The notes beneath the pieces are model-generated. The model was not told the DNA's origin. It ran no database searches and saw only the letters and a list, made by a program, of their open reading frames with translations. Of a stretch of DNA of 64,000 nucleotides, positions 26,570 through 35,370 are shown piece by piece. The translations under genes were made by a program, and so were the position numbers. Source of the DNA: Hydrococcus rivularis NIES-593 (GTDB lineage: Bacteria > Cyanobacteriota > Cyanobacteriia > Cyanobacteriales > Microcystaceae); assembly GCF_001904635.1 (NCBI RefSeq), contig NZ_MRCB01000002.1, positions 1-64,000 on the forward strand. The letters are read 5' to 3'. Position 1 is the stretch's first letter. Each line of letters opens with the position of its first letter.

Positions 26570-27070
26570 ATGGGTAAGCTAGTTGTCCTCCAAATTGGCG
26601 ATGGCAATTTGGAGCAGGGATTTCCTGTCATTGTGCAAATTGGCGAAGAGGGAAAACAGAGCGATCGCAACTTTCATGGAAAACTCCCGCGTCATCCCGA
26701 ACTTCTCCAGTGCTATCGGGACTGGCAAGATGCCTATTACAACACTCCCACAATTCGCAATGCAGGGATTCGTCATCCTCGCCTTGAGATCCCCCCACAG
26801 ATAACTAACCATAGCGAGCAAGATTTTAAAAAAGCGGCGCAAATCATTGAAAACGAGATGAAAGCGTGGCTAGATACCCCAGAAATTCGGGAATTGCGAG
26901 ATTGCGTGCTAGATGCAATTAGACCAGAAGAGACGGCACGGATTATTATAGCAACCCAAAATCGGGATCTCTGGAAGCTACCTTGGCACTTGTGGGATTT
27001 ATTTAAGCGTCGTCCCAACAGCGAACCTACCTTCAGTACGGCTAGTTATGCGAACCCCAACCTTTCCTGA
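26570..27070 (+). CDS. N-terminal half of a split CHAT-protein gene
   Basis: The 166-residue ORF reads MGKLVVLQIGDGNLEQGFPV, a beta-sandwich-like start that usually precedes CHAT domains in cyanobacterial proteins (recollection). Its later part WKLPWHLWDLFKRRPNSEP is the linker normally followed by a segment ending in a (K/R)ILVIFG strand. That strand is found at the start of the next ORF (KILVIFGNS). Both ORFs are in the same frame, with a 105-bp interruption. I infer that this was one gene. It could still be expressed as a separate subunit. Eighteen bases separate it from DUF1822. Confidence 0.7.
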   Translation: MGKLVVLQIGDGNLEQGFPVIVQIGEEGKQSDRNFHGKLPRHPELLQCYRDWQDAYYNTPTIRNAGIRHPRLEIPPQITNHSEQDFKKAAQIIENEMKAWLDTPEIRELRDCVLDAIRPEETARIIIATQNRDLWKLPWHLWDLFKRRPNSEPTFSTASYANPNLS

Positions 27071-27106
27071 CCGAGCAATTTTAGATTTTAAATTAAAGAA
27101 GAAAGC

Positions 27107-27176
27107 TAAAATCTAAAATCGAGTAACTTCAGGCTCTTGTTAATCCAAAATCGTAAATCCAAAATCTAAAATCGAG
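27107..27176. repeat. Direct repeat in the gene-splitting insert
   Basis: The sequence AAAATCTAAAATCGAGT occurs at about 27108-27124 and again at about 27160-27176, followed by AAC and GAC. Related AAATCC/AAAATC units fill the space between. This TTTAGATTTTGGATT-type tract resembles the flank of the hairpin element at 54296-54320. It fills the gap that breaks the CHAT gene. Confidence 0.7.
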
Positions 27177-29167
27177 TGACGATCGTCTCCTTAGCCTTCA
27201 AAAAGCCAGTCAAAATAGCCTTGAGAAACCCAGTCAAAATCTTAGTGATTTTTGGCAACAGTGAAAATATCGATTTAAAACCAGATGAGGAGTTACTTGC
27301 TAAGTTAGAAAAACGAGGAGCAAGAATTACTCCCCTCACTCAACCCACCCGTAGAGAACTTAGGTATAGATTATCGGAGCAACGGTGGGATCTGCTCTTT
27401 TTTGCGGGGCATAGTTATTCGGAGAAAGAGGGAGAGAGTGGATTTATTCAGCTAAAAGAAGACGATAGTATCTCCCTAAAAGAGTTAGAGAGCGACTTGA
27501 GCCAAGCCGTTAGAAATGGCTTAAAACTGGCGATTTTTAACTCCTGTGACGGTTTAGAAATAGCCCGGAATCTAGCAAATTTTCGGATTCCTTATGTCAT
27601 TTTTATGCGAGAACCCGTCCCCGATCGCGTAGCACAGCGATTTTTAGAATATTTTCTCTTTCGCTTTTCTAGTGGGGAATCTCTCGATCTATCCGTGCGC
27701 TATGCCAGACAACGCTTGCAAGATGAAGAAAGGGAACACCAATTACCTTGTGCGAGTTGGCTGCCTGCCATCTATCAAAATCCAACCGCACCTACTTTAA
27801 AGTGGCTTCCCCCCACTCCTAGAATCGCAGTAGGAGTAGCGATCGCATTTCTTGTCAGCATAATTCCTCTAAGTCTAATAATCTACAAAAGAATCCATCC
27901 TTCTATCCCCCATCGCATCAGTATGGGAGAGGAAATTTTAGTCAAGGAGAATGTCACATCCGAGAAGAAAAAAGGCGTAAAAGCTTTTGAGGAAAAAGAT
28001 TTTGCCCGTGCTGCCTCCGAGTTTCAAGCATCCCTTCAAAAACAGCGCAACGATCCAGAAACGCTGATTTACCTCAACAATGCTCGAAATGGCGACAAAA
28101 GCAGCTACAAAATTATTGTCAGCGTTCCCATCGGTAGCAACCTCGACGTAGCGCAAGAGATTTTGCGAGGCGTGGCGCAAGCGCAAAACGAGATCGATCG
28201 CAAGGGAGGGATTAACGGGAAACCTTTACAAGTAGCGATCGCCAATGATGAAAATAACCCCGACCTTGCTATACAACTTGCTAACACCTTTATAGAAGAC
28301 CCTCAAACCTTAGCCGTTGTCGGACATAATTCCAGCGATGCCTCAGTTGCTGCCGCTCCGGTTTATAATCGGGGCGGTCTAGTCATGATTACCCCTACTA
28401 GCTTTTCTGACAAGTTATCCTCTAGCGGAGATTATATCTTCCGCATGGTTCCTACCATCCGCTTTTTAACCGATACCTTGTCCGATTACATTGTCCACAC
28501 CGCCCACAAAACTAAAATTGCCGTTTGTTCGTCTAGAGCTGCGGTTGATAATGAATCGTTTCGCAATCAATTTATTAACAGCTTCCAAGCAGAAGGCAAA
28601 CAGTATATTAATGTTAAATGCGATTTTGACGATCCCCAATACAATCCTGAAGAAAAAATCTTAGAAATCGTCAGTAGTGGTGCCGATAGCCTCCTGTTAG
28701 CCCCTCACGTCGATAGAATCGGCAAAGCAGTAGAGATGGCACAAGCCAATCAAGGACGCTTAACCCTTTTTGGCAGTCCCACTCTCTATACCTACAAAAC
28801 TTTAAAAGAAGGTCAGCAAGCCGTCAACGGCATAGCTTTAGTTGCTCCTTGGCATCCCGATACACTGCCTTATAACGCTCCTTTCCGCAAGCAAGCGCGA
28901 CAATTGTGGGGCGGAGAGGTGAATTGGCGCAGTGCGCAAGCTTACGACGCGACAATGGCAATTACTGCCGCCTTGCAACAAAGTCAAACCCGTGAAGGAC
29001 TGAAAAACACTCTCACAGACAGAACTTTTTCGGTTGAGGGAGTCACGGGAACAATTAAGTTTTTGCCATCGGGCGATCGCCAATTTATCCCAGGAAGTGG
29101 TTTAATTGCAAAGGTTAAACCAAATCCTAAAACTTCAGGCTACAAATTTGTTCTTCTACCTCGTTGA
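27176..29167 (+). CDS. CHAT peptidase fused to membrane helix and LivK-type binding domain
   Basis: Residues 20-200 form a CHAT (caspase-like) domain with both catalytic residues: His79 in LLFFAGHS and Cys124 in AIFNSCDG. One hydrophobic helix follows (about 217-237). A short helical stretch (KGVKAFEEKDFARAASEFQASL, TPR-like, about 265-295) comes next. Residues 307-663 form a type I periplasmic binding domain of the branched-chain amino-acid receptor kind (IIVSVPIGSNLDVAQEILRG, LAVVGHNSSDASVAAAPVY, GLVMITPTSF, AYDATMAITAAL). The design suggests ligand sensing outside and proteolysis inside. The GTG start falls in the repeat; the true N-terminus is probably the preceding ORF. Convergent with pabB. 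Confidence 0.8.
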   Translation: MTIVSLAFKKPVKIALRNPVKILVIFGNSENIDLKPDEELLAKLEKRGARITPLTQPTRRELRYRLSEQRWDLLFFAGHSYSEKEGESGFIQLKEDDSISLKELESDLSQAVRNGLKLAIFNSCDGLEIARNLANFRIPYVIFMREPVPDRVAQRFLEYFLFRFSSGESLDLSVRYARQRLQDEEREHQLPCASWLPAIYQNPTAPTLKWLPPTPRIAVGVAIAFLVSIIPLSLIIYKRIHPSIPHRISMGEEILVKENVTSEKKKGVKAFEEKDFARAASEFQASLQKQRNDPETLIYLNNARNGDKSSYKIIVSVPIGSNLDVAQEILRGVAQAQNEIDRKGGINGKPLQVAIANDENNPDLAIQLANTFIEDPQTLAVVGHNSSDASVAAAPVYNRGGLVMITPTSFSDKLSSSGDYIFRMVPTIRFLTDTLSDYIVHTAHKTKIAVCSSRAAVDNESFRNQFINSFQAEGKQYINVKCDFDDPQYNPEEKILEIVSSGADSLLLAPHVDRIGKAVEMAQANQGRLTLFGSPTLYTYKTLKEGQQAVNGIALVAPWHPDTLPYNAPFRKQARQLWGGEVNWRSAQAYDATMAITAALQQSQTREGLKNTLTDRTFSVEGVTGTIKFLPSGDRQFIPGSGLIAKVKPNPKTSGYKFVLLPR

Positions 29168-29173
29168 TAGGCT

Positions 29174-30577
29174 TCATGTTGGACAAGAACTAGCCAATTT
29201 CAGAGCAGCCAACTGAGCTTGTGCCTTGTTGAGCGATTCGTACCATTCCCTTTCTGGATCGCTGTCAGCCACGATACCCGCCCCAACTTGCCCCCAAACG
29301 GTTGCAGGAAGAGAAGGAGAGGATGAGCTATATAAAAGCGTGCGAATGAGGATATTTAAATCAAGATTGCCTCGTCGATCTAGATAGCCGCAAGATCCAT
29401 AAAATAAATTGCGGCGGACGGGTTCGAGTTCTTCAATAATTTCCATACAGCGAACCTTCGGACATCCAGTAATCGTACCGCCAGGAAATAAGGCACCAAT
29501 GAGATCGACGGTATCGCGATCGCGCTCTAAAATACCGCTCACATTACTAACGAGATGCATGACGTGGCTATAGCGTTCGACACTCAACAGTTCGTCAACG
29601 CGAACGGAACCCCATTGGCAAACTCGTCCGAGATCGTTACGCTCTAGATCGACGAGCATTACGTGTTCGGCTCTTTCTTTAACATTAGTCATTAATTCCC
29701 TAACTAACTGGCGATCGCGTTCGTCGTCAGTACCGCGAGGACGGGTTCCCGCGATCGGTCGCGTTTGCGCTTTGCGTCCTTGCAATTGAATCAATCGTTC
29801 GGGAGAGCAGCTAATAACTGCCCCCCAAGAAGTTTGCCAATAACTGGCAAAGGGAGATGGATTAATCGTTTGCAAGGTTCGATAAATCGTCCAACTATCA
29901 GCATTGGTAGACGTTTGAAACCGCAGAGAAAGATTCGCCTGAAAAATATCTCCTACTTGGATGTATTGCTTGGCTTTTCTAACGGCTTGCTCGTAATCTG
30001 TTTGGTCGGATAGGAATGAGAGAGGATAGGAAGACGAGGTGAGGAGGGGAGGGGGCAAGGGGGAGGGATTTGAGTCTAATTGATTTTGTAGGCGATCGAG
30101 GTCATCTAGATTGGTACTGGCTAGCCATAAGGTTTGTTCCCAATGGTCGAGAATGGCAAAGGAATCGGGTTCGTACCAATAGGCAACGGGAAAAGGCAGG
30201 GAATCGTCTTTGAGGTAGGGGAGTTTTTCGATTTCCCAGGCTAGATCGTATCCCAGCCAGCCCAACCAACCTCCTGTAAAAGGCAAATGTTCCGGTATTT
30301 CCCTTTCTCTTGTCTCTTTTTGCAGAAGACGGCGAAGAAAAGGCAGGATTTCACCAATGGGCGGCGTCCACAATTGTAGTTTACCCTCGACGAGACGGGG
30401 AGATCCCGCACAAATAGAATAGCGAGATAAAGGAGAGCGATCGCTAGAGGGTGTAGCTGGACTTTCTAAAAGCGTCGCAACTGCGCCCGGACGATAAAAC
30501 AACCGCTCAAAAACCTCCGAACCCGTTCGCTTCCCTAATGGTAGCCTTCTCCAATACCAAGGTAATAACTGCTTCAT
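29174..30577 (-). CDS. pabB: Chorismate-utilising synthase component I, PabB/TrpE family
   Basis: The 467-residue protein has the C-terminal chorismate-binding domain intact: VGDIFQANLSLRF, RPIAGTRPRGTDDERD, DLERNDLGRVC, GGTITGCPKVRCMEIIEELE and the GSCGYLD segment. The order matches aminodeoxychorismate synthase component I or anthranilate synthase component I. PabB normally has Lys in PIKGT where this protein has PIAGT, as in TrpE, so the product (aminodeoxychorismate or anthranilate) is not certain. As I recall, cyanobacteria usually carry a separate longer trpE and a shorter gene like this one. No glutaminase subunit lies nearby. Confidence 0.75.
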   Translation of the reverse strand: MKQLLPWYWRRLPLGKRTGSEVFERLFYRPGAVATLLESPATPSSDRSPLSRYSICAGSPRLVEGKLQLWTPPIGEILPFLRRLLQKETREREIPEHLPFTGGWLGWLGYDLAWEIEKLPYLKDDSLPFPVAYWYEPDSFAILDHWEQTLWLASTNLDDLDRLQNQLDSNPSPLPPPLLTSSSYPLSFLSDQTDYEQAVRKAKQYIQVGDIFQANLSLRFQTSTNADSWTIYRTLQTINPSPFASYWQTSWGAVISCSPERLIQLQGRKAQTRPIAGTRPRGTDDERDRQLVRELMTNVKERAEHVMLVDLERNDLGRVCQWGSVRVDELLSVERYSHVMHLVSNVSGILERDRDTVDLIGALFPGGTITGCPKVRCMEIIEELEPVRRNLFYGSCGYLDRRGNLDLNILIRTLLYSSSSPSLPATVWGQVGAGIVADSDPEREWYESLNKAQAQLAALKLASSCPT

Positions 30578-30651
30578 CTGTCATTGGTCATTAGTCATTA
30601 GTCCTTTGTTTTAGGATTCAGGAGTTGGAAGATAACTGGTCACTGGAACTG

Positions 30652-31527
30652 TTACATTCCTCCCCACATCAATCGCGCCCACCAAAAGGGAATTAAAGCA
30701 AACAAAACAAACCAGTCAATTCGCCCCAAACGGAGTTGATGCCACTGAACGCGATGTTGGTTCGGACTGGTAAAACCTCGCACTTCCATTGCCACTGAAA
30801 TTTGTTCGGCACGCAAGAGAAGATTTTCTAGCAGCCGTTCGACTACCACTAACCATACCTTTAAACTGCGCTTAACTCCCAGTTTTTTCCAATTAATTGC
30901 CCTAGTCCGAATCGATCGCGCCAAATTTTGCACTTCTTCCAATACCAGGGGAATAAATCGCAACGATAGCGTCAAGGTTAGCATTATCTCTGTTATGGGT
31001 AATTTGGTGCGGCGGGCGGGTTCTAGCAACTCTTCTAGTCCGGCTGTAATTTCTTCTGGTGCAGTAGTGAGTAGATAGAGATTGGTACTATATATCAGCG
31101 TAAAGATCAAGGTACTCGTCCGCACTGCTAATTCCAAAGAACGACGGGTAATAACAAACCGCCCTCTCTCAAACAAGACGTAGTGATAATCGGTAGGCTG
31201 AGGCAACTGGAGATTGCCATCGGGAAGTCGCGGCTGAGAGGTTACTCCCAATCCATCGGGCACAAAACAGGTAATGATAAATACCAAAATACATAGCGTC
31301 AGCAACCAGCCCATTTGCTGTCGCCAAACTCGCCGAGGAATCGCCGCTAAAAACGTTAATAACATCAGTAACCCTACGATTCCCAATCGCCACCAGGGAT
31401 TGGCTAATAAAGGCGCAGCTAGAAACGTCATCAACCAGCCAAGTTTTACCCTTGGATCGAGTCGATGCATCCAGGTTAGGGGGGTTTCTAAATAAAGTCC
31501 TATGGGAAGCGAACGGAGTAAGTCCAT
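30652..31527 (-). CDS. EcfT-like energy-coupling transporter membrane subunit
   Basis: The 291-residue CbiQ-family protein starts with HRLDPRVKLGWLMTFL, a strongly conserved EcfT/CbiQ entry. It has about five membrane helices and a cytoplasmic coupling stretch around residues 180-220 (LVLEEVQNLARSIRTRAIN), where Ala-Arg-Ser and Thr-Arg-Ala contact the ATPase subunits. EcfT links a substrate-binding S-component to two ATPases for uptake of vitamins or Ni/Co. No S-component or ATPase gene is adjacent, so the substrate is unknown. It is upstream of pabB in the same direction. Confidence 0.82.
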   Translation of the reverse strand: MDLLRSLPIGLYLETPLTWMHRLDPRVKLGWLMTFLAAPLLANPWWRLGIVGLLMLLTFLAAIPRRVWRQQMGWLLTLCILVFIITCFVPDGLGVTSQPRLPDGNLQLPQPTDYHYVLFERGRFVITRRSLELAVRTSTLIFTLIYSTNLYLLTTAPEEITAGLEELLEPARRTKLPITEIMLTLTLSLRFIPLVLEEVQNLARSIRTRAINWKKLGVKRSLKVWLVVVERLLENLLLRAEQISVAMEVRGFTSPNQHRVQWHQLRLGRIDWFVLFALIPFWWARLMWGGM

Positions 31528-31825
31528 TGGTTAAGTCGATCCGTTATTGTCGATCGCTCACTATTATCAAGTATCGAGAATCGCGATCGCACTGTGCGAA
31601 TATCTTTCTAGTTTGGGTGAATTCGATTAGAAATTTAGACTAATTGCCAACTATAGTGACTACAAAACCTTGCATCTATAAATTTTTGTTAATTTTTATC
31701 TATTTATCGGTGAGTCTTATGTAAGTTTAACGCTACCTAGACTCAATTCGCAAACCTCAACCGTCTGTTTATCTATTTACTATTATTTTTCAAAAGCGAT
31801 CGAAAACTAAACTTTTTCCCAAACA
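31528..31825. other. Divergent intergenic region before the polysaccharide operon
   Basis: The 298-bp spacer is AT-rich and separates divergent transcripts (EcfT and the TagA-type operon). It holds a few HIP1-like octamers and no credible ORF. The promoter for the 31.8-35.3 kb operon should lie here, but I cannot place it with confidence. Confidence 0.35.
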
Positions 31826-32581
31826 ATGAGTAAAGTTAATATTCTCAATATTTTTCTTGACAATATCTCAATGACCGAACTTCTTAAAAAACTTAGTCTA
31901 GAAGGAGGTATAGTCTTTACTCCCAATGTAGACCACCTGATGAAACTACAAATCGACCGAGAATTTTATGAGGCTTATAATCAAGCTGATTATCGAGTAT
32001 GTGACGGTCAAATTTTGAAGTGGTCTTTAGATTTTTTAGGAACCCCTATCCAAGAAAAAATTTCTGGTTCCGATCTTTTGCCTGCTTTTTATTTTTACAA
32101 TAAACAAAATCAAAATATCAAAATTTTTTTACTGGGCGGAGCTGAAGGAGTGGCTCAAAAAGCCCAAGAAAAAATCAATCAAAAAGTTGGCAGAGAAATT
32201 GTAGTTGCCGCTCATTCTCCGTCTTTTTGCTTTGGAAAAAATGAAGAAGAATGTCTTGAGATAGTCAATGCGATCGCTCGCTCTGAAGCAACAGTTTTGG
32301 TTGTAGGAGTCGGGGCACCAAAGCAAGAAAAATGGATTATTAAATATAAAAATCAGCTCGACAAAATTAAAATATTTTTAGCAGTTGGTGCGGCAATTGA
32401 TTTTGAAGCAGGTTACAAAAAAAGAGCGCCAAAGTGGATGAGTGAGGTAGGACTAGAAACTCCTTATAGATTATTCAGCGAACCTAAGAGACTTTGGAAA
32501 AGATATTTAGTAGAAGATCCTCCCTTTTTAGGTTTAGTTCTCAGACAAAAATTAAACCTTTATAAAAATCCTTTTACTTAG
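31826..32581 (+). CDS. WecG/TagA/CpsF-family glycosyltransferase
   Basis: The 251-residue GT26-type enzyme has the full set: FTPNVDHLMKLQID, YRVCDGQILKWSLDFLG, KISGSDLLPAFY, the FLLGGAEGVAQKA turn, VGVGAPKQEKWI, and FEAGYKKRAPKWM with the WKRYLV ending. It probably transfers a hexosamine-type sugar to a lipid-linked acceptor on the cytoplasmic side of the membrane. It is the first gene of a four-gene run with a deacetylase, a radical SAM enzyme and a methyltransferase, which suggests synthesis and decoration of a surface glycan. AT-rich codon use fits its neighbours. Confidence 0.88.
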   Translation: MSKVNILNIFLDNISMTELLKKLSLEGGIVFTPNVDHLMKLQIDREFYEAYNQADYRVCDGQILKWSLDFLGTPIQEKISGSDLLPAFYFYNKQNQNIKIFLLGGAEGVAQKAQEKINQKVGREIVVAAHSPSFCFGKNEEECLEIVNAIARSEATVLVVGVGAPKQEKWIIKYKNQLDKIKIFLAVGAAIDFEAGYKKRAPKWMSEVGLETPYRLFSEPKRLWKRYLVEDPPFLGLVLRQKLNLYKNPFT

Positions 32582-32634
32582 AGAAATTTTCAGATAGGAT
32601 TTAAAAAAAACAAATCATTTGAATTCTAAAAAAT

Positions 32635-33537
32635 ATGAAAACCCAAGATATAAAAATCAAGTATCAGATAAAAAATAACATCGATAATATCCTGACAATA
32701 GATGTTGAAGACTGGTTTCATATTTTAGATATTCCTTCACTTCCTCCACTTAAAACCTGGGTAAAACTCGAAAGTCGAGTTGTATCTAATACAATTTTTA
32801 TTTTAGATTTACTAGATAAATACAAAACCAAAGGAACATTTTTTGTTTTAGGATGGGTTGCCGAGCATTTTCCAGATTTAGTTCGGGAAATTGAAAAACG
32901 AGGTCATGAAATTGGCAGCCATGGTTATAGTCATGAACTGATTTATAATTTAACGCCCGATCGCTTTCGTCGCGATGTTAGCTTATCTTTAGAGCATCTT
33001 TCTCGAATTACTTCTCGACCAATTCTTGGCTATCGCGCTCCCGGTTTTTCTATCGTGCCTGAAACTCTATATGCTCTAGATATTTTAGTAGAATTGGGGT
33101 TTTATTACGATGCTTCAATTTTTCCAATGAAGAGAAATCATGGTGGTTTTCCAGGCTTTTCAGAAGCAGAAAATTGGATGACCACCCCTAGAGGAAATCG
33201 AATCCTAGAAATTCCAGTCACTCCTATCAATTGGTTAGGTAAAAAAATTTATCTTTTTGGGGGCGGATACTTTCGTCTAGCCCCCTATCTGCTGATCGAG
33301 CAAGCAATTACTTATCTCAACGCGCGAGGAAAACCCGCATTAGTCTATCTCCATCCGCGAGAATTTGATGTCAATCATCCTCGATTAACAATGAGTTTAG
33401 CTCGTTCTTTCACAACTTATGTCAATCTCAAACAAACTCGCTCGAAATTTGAGCATGCGATCGCGCAATTCCGATTCAGTAGTATTGAAACAATCTGGAA
33501 TTTATTTTCCAGCGATTCCTATTTAATAGCCAGTTAA
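32635..33537 (+). CDS. Polysaccharide deacetylase, DUF3473/XrtA-associated type
   Basis: The 300-residue NodB-fold enzyme has ILTIDVEDWFHI (metal-binding Asp pair), GTFFVLGWVAEHFP, IGSHGYSHEL (SHxxxH metal site), GYRAPGFSI and the late block LVYLHPREFDVNHPR. The DVEDW start and ILEIPVTPINWLGKKIYLFGGGYFR correspond to the family associated with exopolysaccharide export and PEP-CTERM systems. It should remove acetyl groups from hexosamine polymers. No exosortase is in the window. 53 bases separate it from the glycosyltransferase and 29 from the next gene. Confidence 0.88.
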   Translation: MKTQDIKIKYQIKNNIDNILTIDVEDWFHILDIPSLPPLKTWVKLESRVVSNTIFILDLLDKYKTKGTFFVLGWVAEHFPDLVREIEKRGHEIGSHGYSHELIYNLTPDRFRRDVSLSLEHLSRITSRPILGYRAPGFSIVPETLYALDILVELGFYYDASIFPMKRNHGGFPGFSEAENWMTTPRGNRILEIPVTPINWLGKKIYLFGGGYFRLAPYLLIEQAITYLNARGKPALVYLHPREFDVNHPRLTMSLARSFTTYVNLKQTRSKFEHAIAQFRFSSIETIWNLFSSDSYLIAS

Positions 33538-33566
33538 TTGAAAAGAATTTTATTGAAACTAAAAAA

Positions 33567-34685
33567 ATGCAATTAAAACATTTAATCAAGCTAGCAACAC
33601 GCCATATCACTCACACAATTCCCGAAACGCTATATCTAAAAACAGGTTACGATCTGACTAAACCCTTAGCAATTCAAGGTATAGTTAACGAGCGATGTAA
33701 CTATAAATGTCGCTACTGTAAATTCTGGCGTTTAGAGAATTACAAAGATGAAATGACCATCCCGGAATGGCAAACAGCGCTGTTGAGTCTAAAAAAATTT
33801 ATTGGCTCTTATGTCATTCAATTTGGTGGCGGCGAACCGTTTATTAAAAAAGGATTTGTAGACTTATTAGAATTTTGCTACTCCCATAAAATCGACTGGG
33901 GAGTTATTACCAACGGCTCGACTTTCGATCGCCAGACGGCTACAAGAGTAGTAGCAGCGCGTCCGGTAAATTTAGATATCTCGGTTGATAGCGCAGACTC
34001 AGAAATTCACGATTTTGTGCGAGGAGTGCCAGGTTCTCTCGGTAAAATCGAGCAAGGAATCGTTTTTTTGCGACAAGAACGAGATAGACTGGGATTGAAG
34101 TTTCCCATCCGCATCAAACCCACAGTCCATCGCTACAACTTTCGCTACCTGCCGGAACTGGTAGAGTGGGCGCAGCGCATAGGGGCAACGACAATTGACT
34201 TTGCTCCCGTCCGTCCAGCTTTCGGTCTTGCCGAAATAGAAACGGAACTGTGGATACGGGAAGAGAGCGATCGCGAAGTCTTAAAACAAGTCATCGAGAC
34301 TCTAATTGCCATGAAACAGCAAGGAGCCTTCATAGAAACCAACGATGCCAAACTTCGCTCCTTTATCGACCACTTTCAGGGCAACAAAGTCTATCATGGT
34401 GCTTCTCCTTGCCGCGTTAGCCTGCGAGACTATCACATCCGCACCAACGGCGACGTTATCTCGTGTTGGTTTTACCCACCGCTTGGCAACGTCAAAACCC
34501 ATAGCGCCCGCGAGATTTGGTATGGCGAACAAGCTCAACGCTTGCGCGCTCAGATGGTTGCCTGTACCAAATTTGGCGAGGTGGATTGTGCTAACTCGTG
34601 TCTTTCTCACAGAACTCTCGCTCAGAAACTCGAACTAGGCATGCTATTTCTTCGTCGGGCAACGACAGCCCTTAAAGGGTCATGA
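33567..34685 (+). CDS. Radical SAM protein with SPASM-like C-terminus
   Basis: The 372-residue enzyme has the radical SAM signature CNYKCRYC (Cys-x3-Cys-x2-Cys, about residue 43) after GIVNER. The GGGEP SAM-contact motif follows (about 87-91), then ITNG and LDISVDS strands. Its C-terminal region has five further cysteines (CRVSLRDY, VISCW, ACTKFGEVDCANSC), matching a SPASM/twitch domain that binds extra Fe-S clusters. Such enzymes modify peptides, sugars or lipids. The context points to a glycan or lipid-linked substrate, but the reaction cannot be assigned. It overlaps the methyltransferase by four bases. Confidence 0.82.
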   Translation: MQLKHLIKLATRHITHTIPETLYLKTGYDLTKPLAIQGIVNERCNYKCRYCKFWRLENYKDEMTIPEWQTALLSLKKFIGSYVIQFGGGEPFIKKGFVDLLEFCYSHKIDWGVITNGSTFDRQTATRVVAARPVNLDISVDSADSEIHDFVRGVPGSLGKIEQGIVFLRQERDRLGLKFPIRIKPTVHRYNFRYLPELVEWAQRIGATTIDFAPVRPAFGLAEIETELWIREESDREVLKQVIETLIAMKQQGAFIETNDAKLRSFIDHFQGNKVYHGASPCRVSLRDYHIRTNGDVISCWFYPPLGNVKTHSAREIWYGEQAQRLRAQMVACTKFGEVDCANSCLSHRTLAQKLELGMLFLRRATTALKGS

Positions 34686-35338
34686 TAAAAGCGATAAAAC
34701 CTCGAATGCAACGCCACTGGCGCAAACGTCGCATGGAGGCATTCATCGAGTTAATGTGCCTTAAACCAGGAAGCAGGATCGTCGATCTCGGCGGATTGCC
34801 GGAATTTTGGGAGACAATCGCGATCGATCTCGACATTACTGTGTTAAATTTACCGGGAGCATTTACAGGAAAGCGAGGATCGTTTACACGCCAATACCGA
34901 TTCGTTGAAGCCGATGCCTGTGAGCTTTTAGACTTGGCAGACAACAGTTTTGACATCGCATTCAGTAATGGAGTCATCGAACACGTCGGTTCCCTAGCGC
35001 GACAAGAAGCCTTCGCCAAGACAGTGCGCCGATTGGCTCCTAGTTATTGGATTCAAACCCCTTCGATGTGGTTCCCGATTGAGGCGCATTGTAACCTTCC
35101 TTTTTGGTGGTTTTATCCACCAAGTCTCAAAAATGCATGGATTCGTCACTGGCAAAGGCAGGGACGGGAATTCAAGTGGAAGCAGATGAGTGAAACGCGG
35201 GTGTTAAGCCTGGGGAGACTAAAGACTTTATTTCCCGAAGCAAAAGTTTATACTGAATGCGTGGCAGGATTTCCTAAGTCCTATTCAATGTATGTTCCAA
35301 TGTATGTTCCGATGCAAAAAGAGCAATCGCGCCAGTAG
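34682..35338 (+). CDS. Class I SAM-dependent methyltransferase
   Basis: The 218-residue protein has a Rossmann-like SAM fold: RIVDLGGLPEFWE (motif I, about residues 36-48), a VEADACELLDL segment and FDIAFSNGVIEHVG (motif IV). The middle region WFPIEAHCNLPFWWFYP resembles methyltransferase_11-type enzymes acting on lipids or sugars. The ATGA overlap with the radical SAM gene indicates translational coupling. It is the last gene of the run. It ends in a curious VPMYVPMQKEQS tail that includes a short duplication (YVPM twice). The substrate is unknown. Confidence 0.8.
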   Translation: MIKAIKPRMQRHWRKRRMEAFIELMCLKPGSRIVDLGGLPEFWETIAIDLDITVLNLPGAFTGKRGSFTRQYRFVEADACELLDLADNSFDIAFSNGVIEHVGSLARQEAFAKTVRRLAPSYWIQTPSMWFPIEAHCNLPFWWFYPPSLKNAWIRHWQRQGREFKWKQMSETRVLSLGRLKTLFPEAKVYTECVAGFPKSYSMYVPMYVPMQKEQSRQ

Positions 35339-35370
35339 TGCGATCGTCTCCCTCGCTTTGGGTTATACCC

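Noticed and set aside
27107-27176. Insertion sequence in the CHAT gene
   Set aside because: The interrupting sequence is only about 105 bases without a transposase or terminal inverted repeats. It is better described as short intergenic repeat.
34302-34638. Overlapping ORFs of about 100 codons on both strands within the radical SAM gene
   Set aside because: They are shadows of the strongly supported radical SAM frame, which contains the CxxxCxxC and SPASM-like cysteines.
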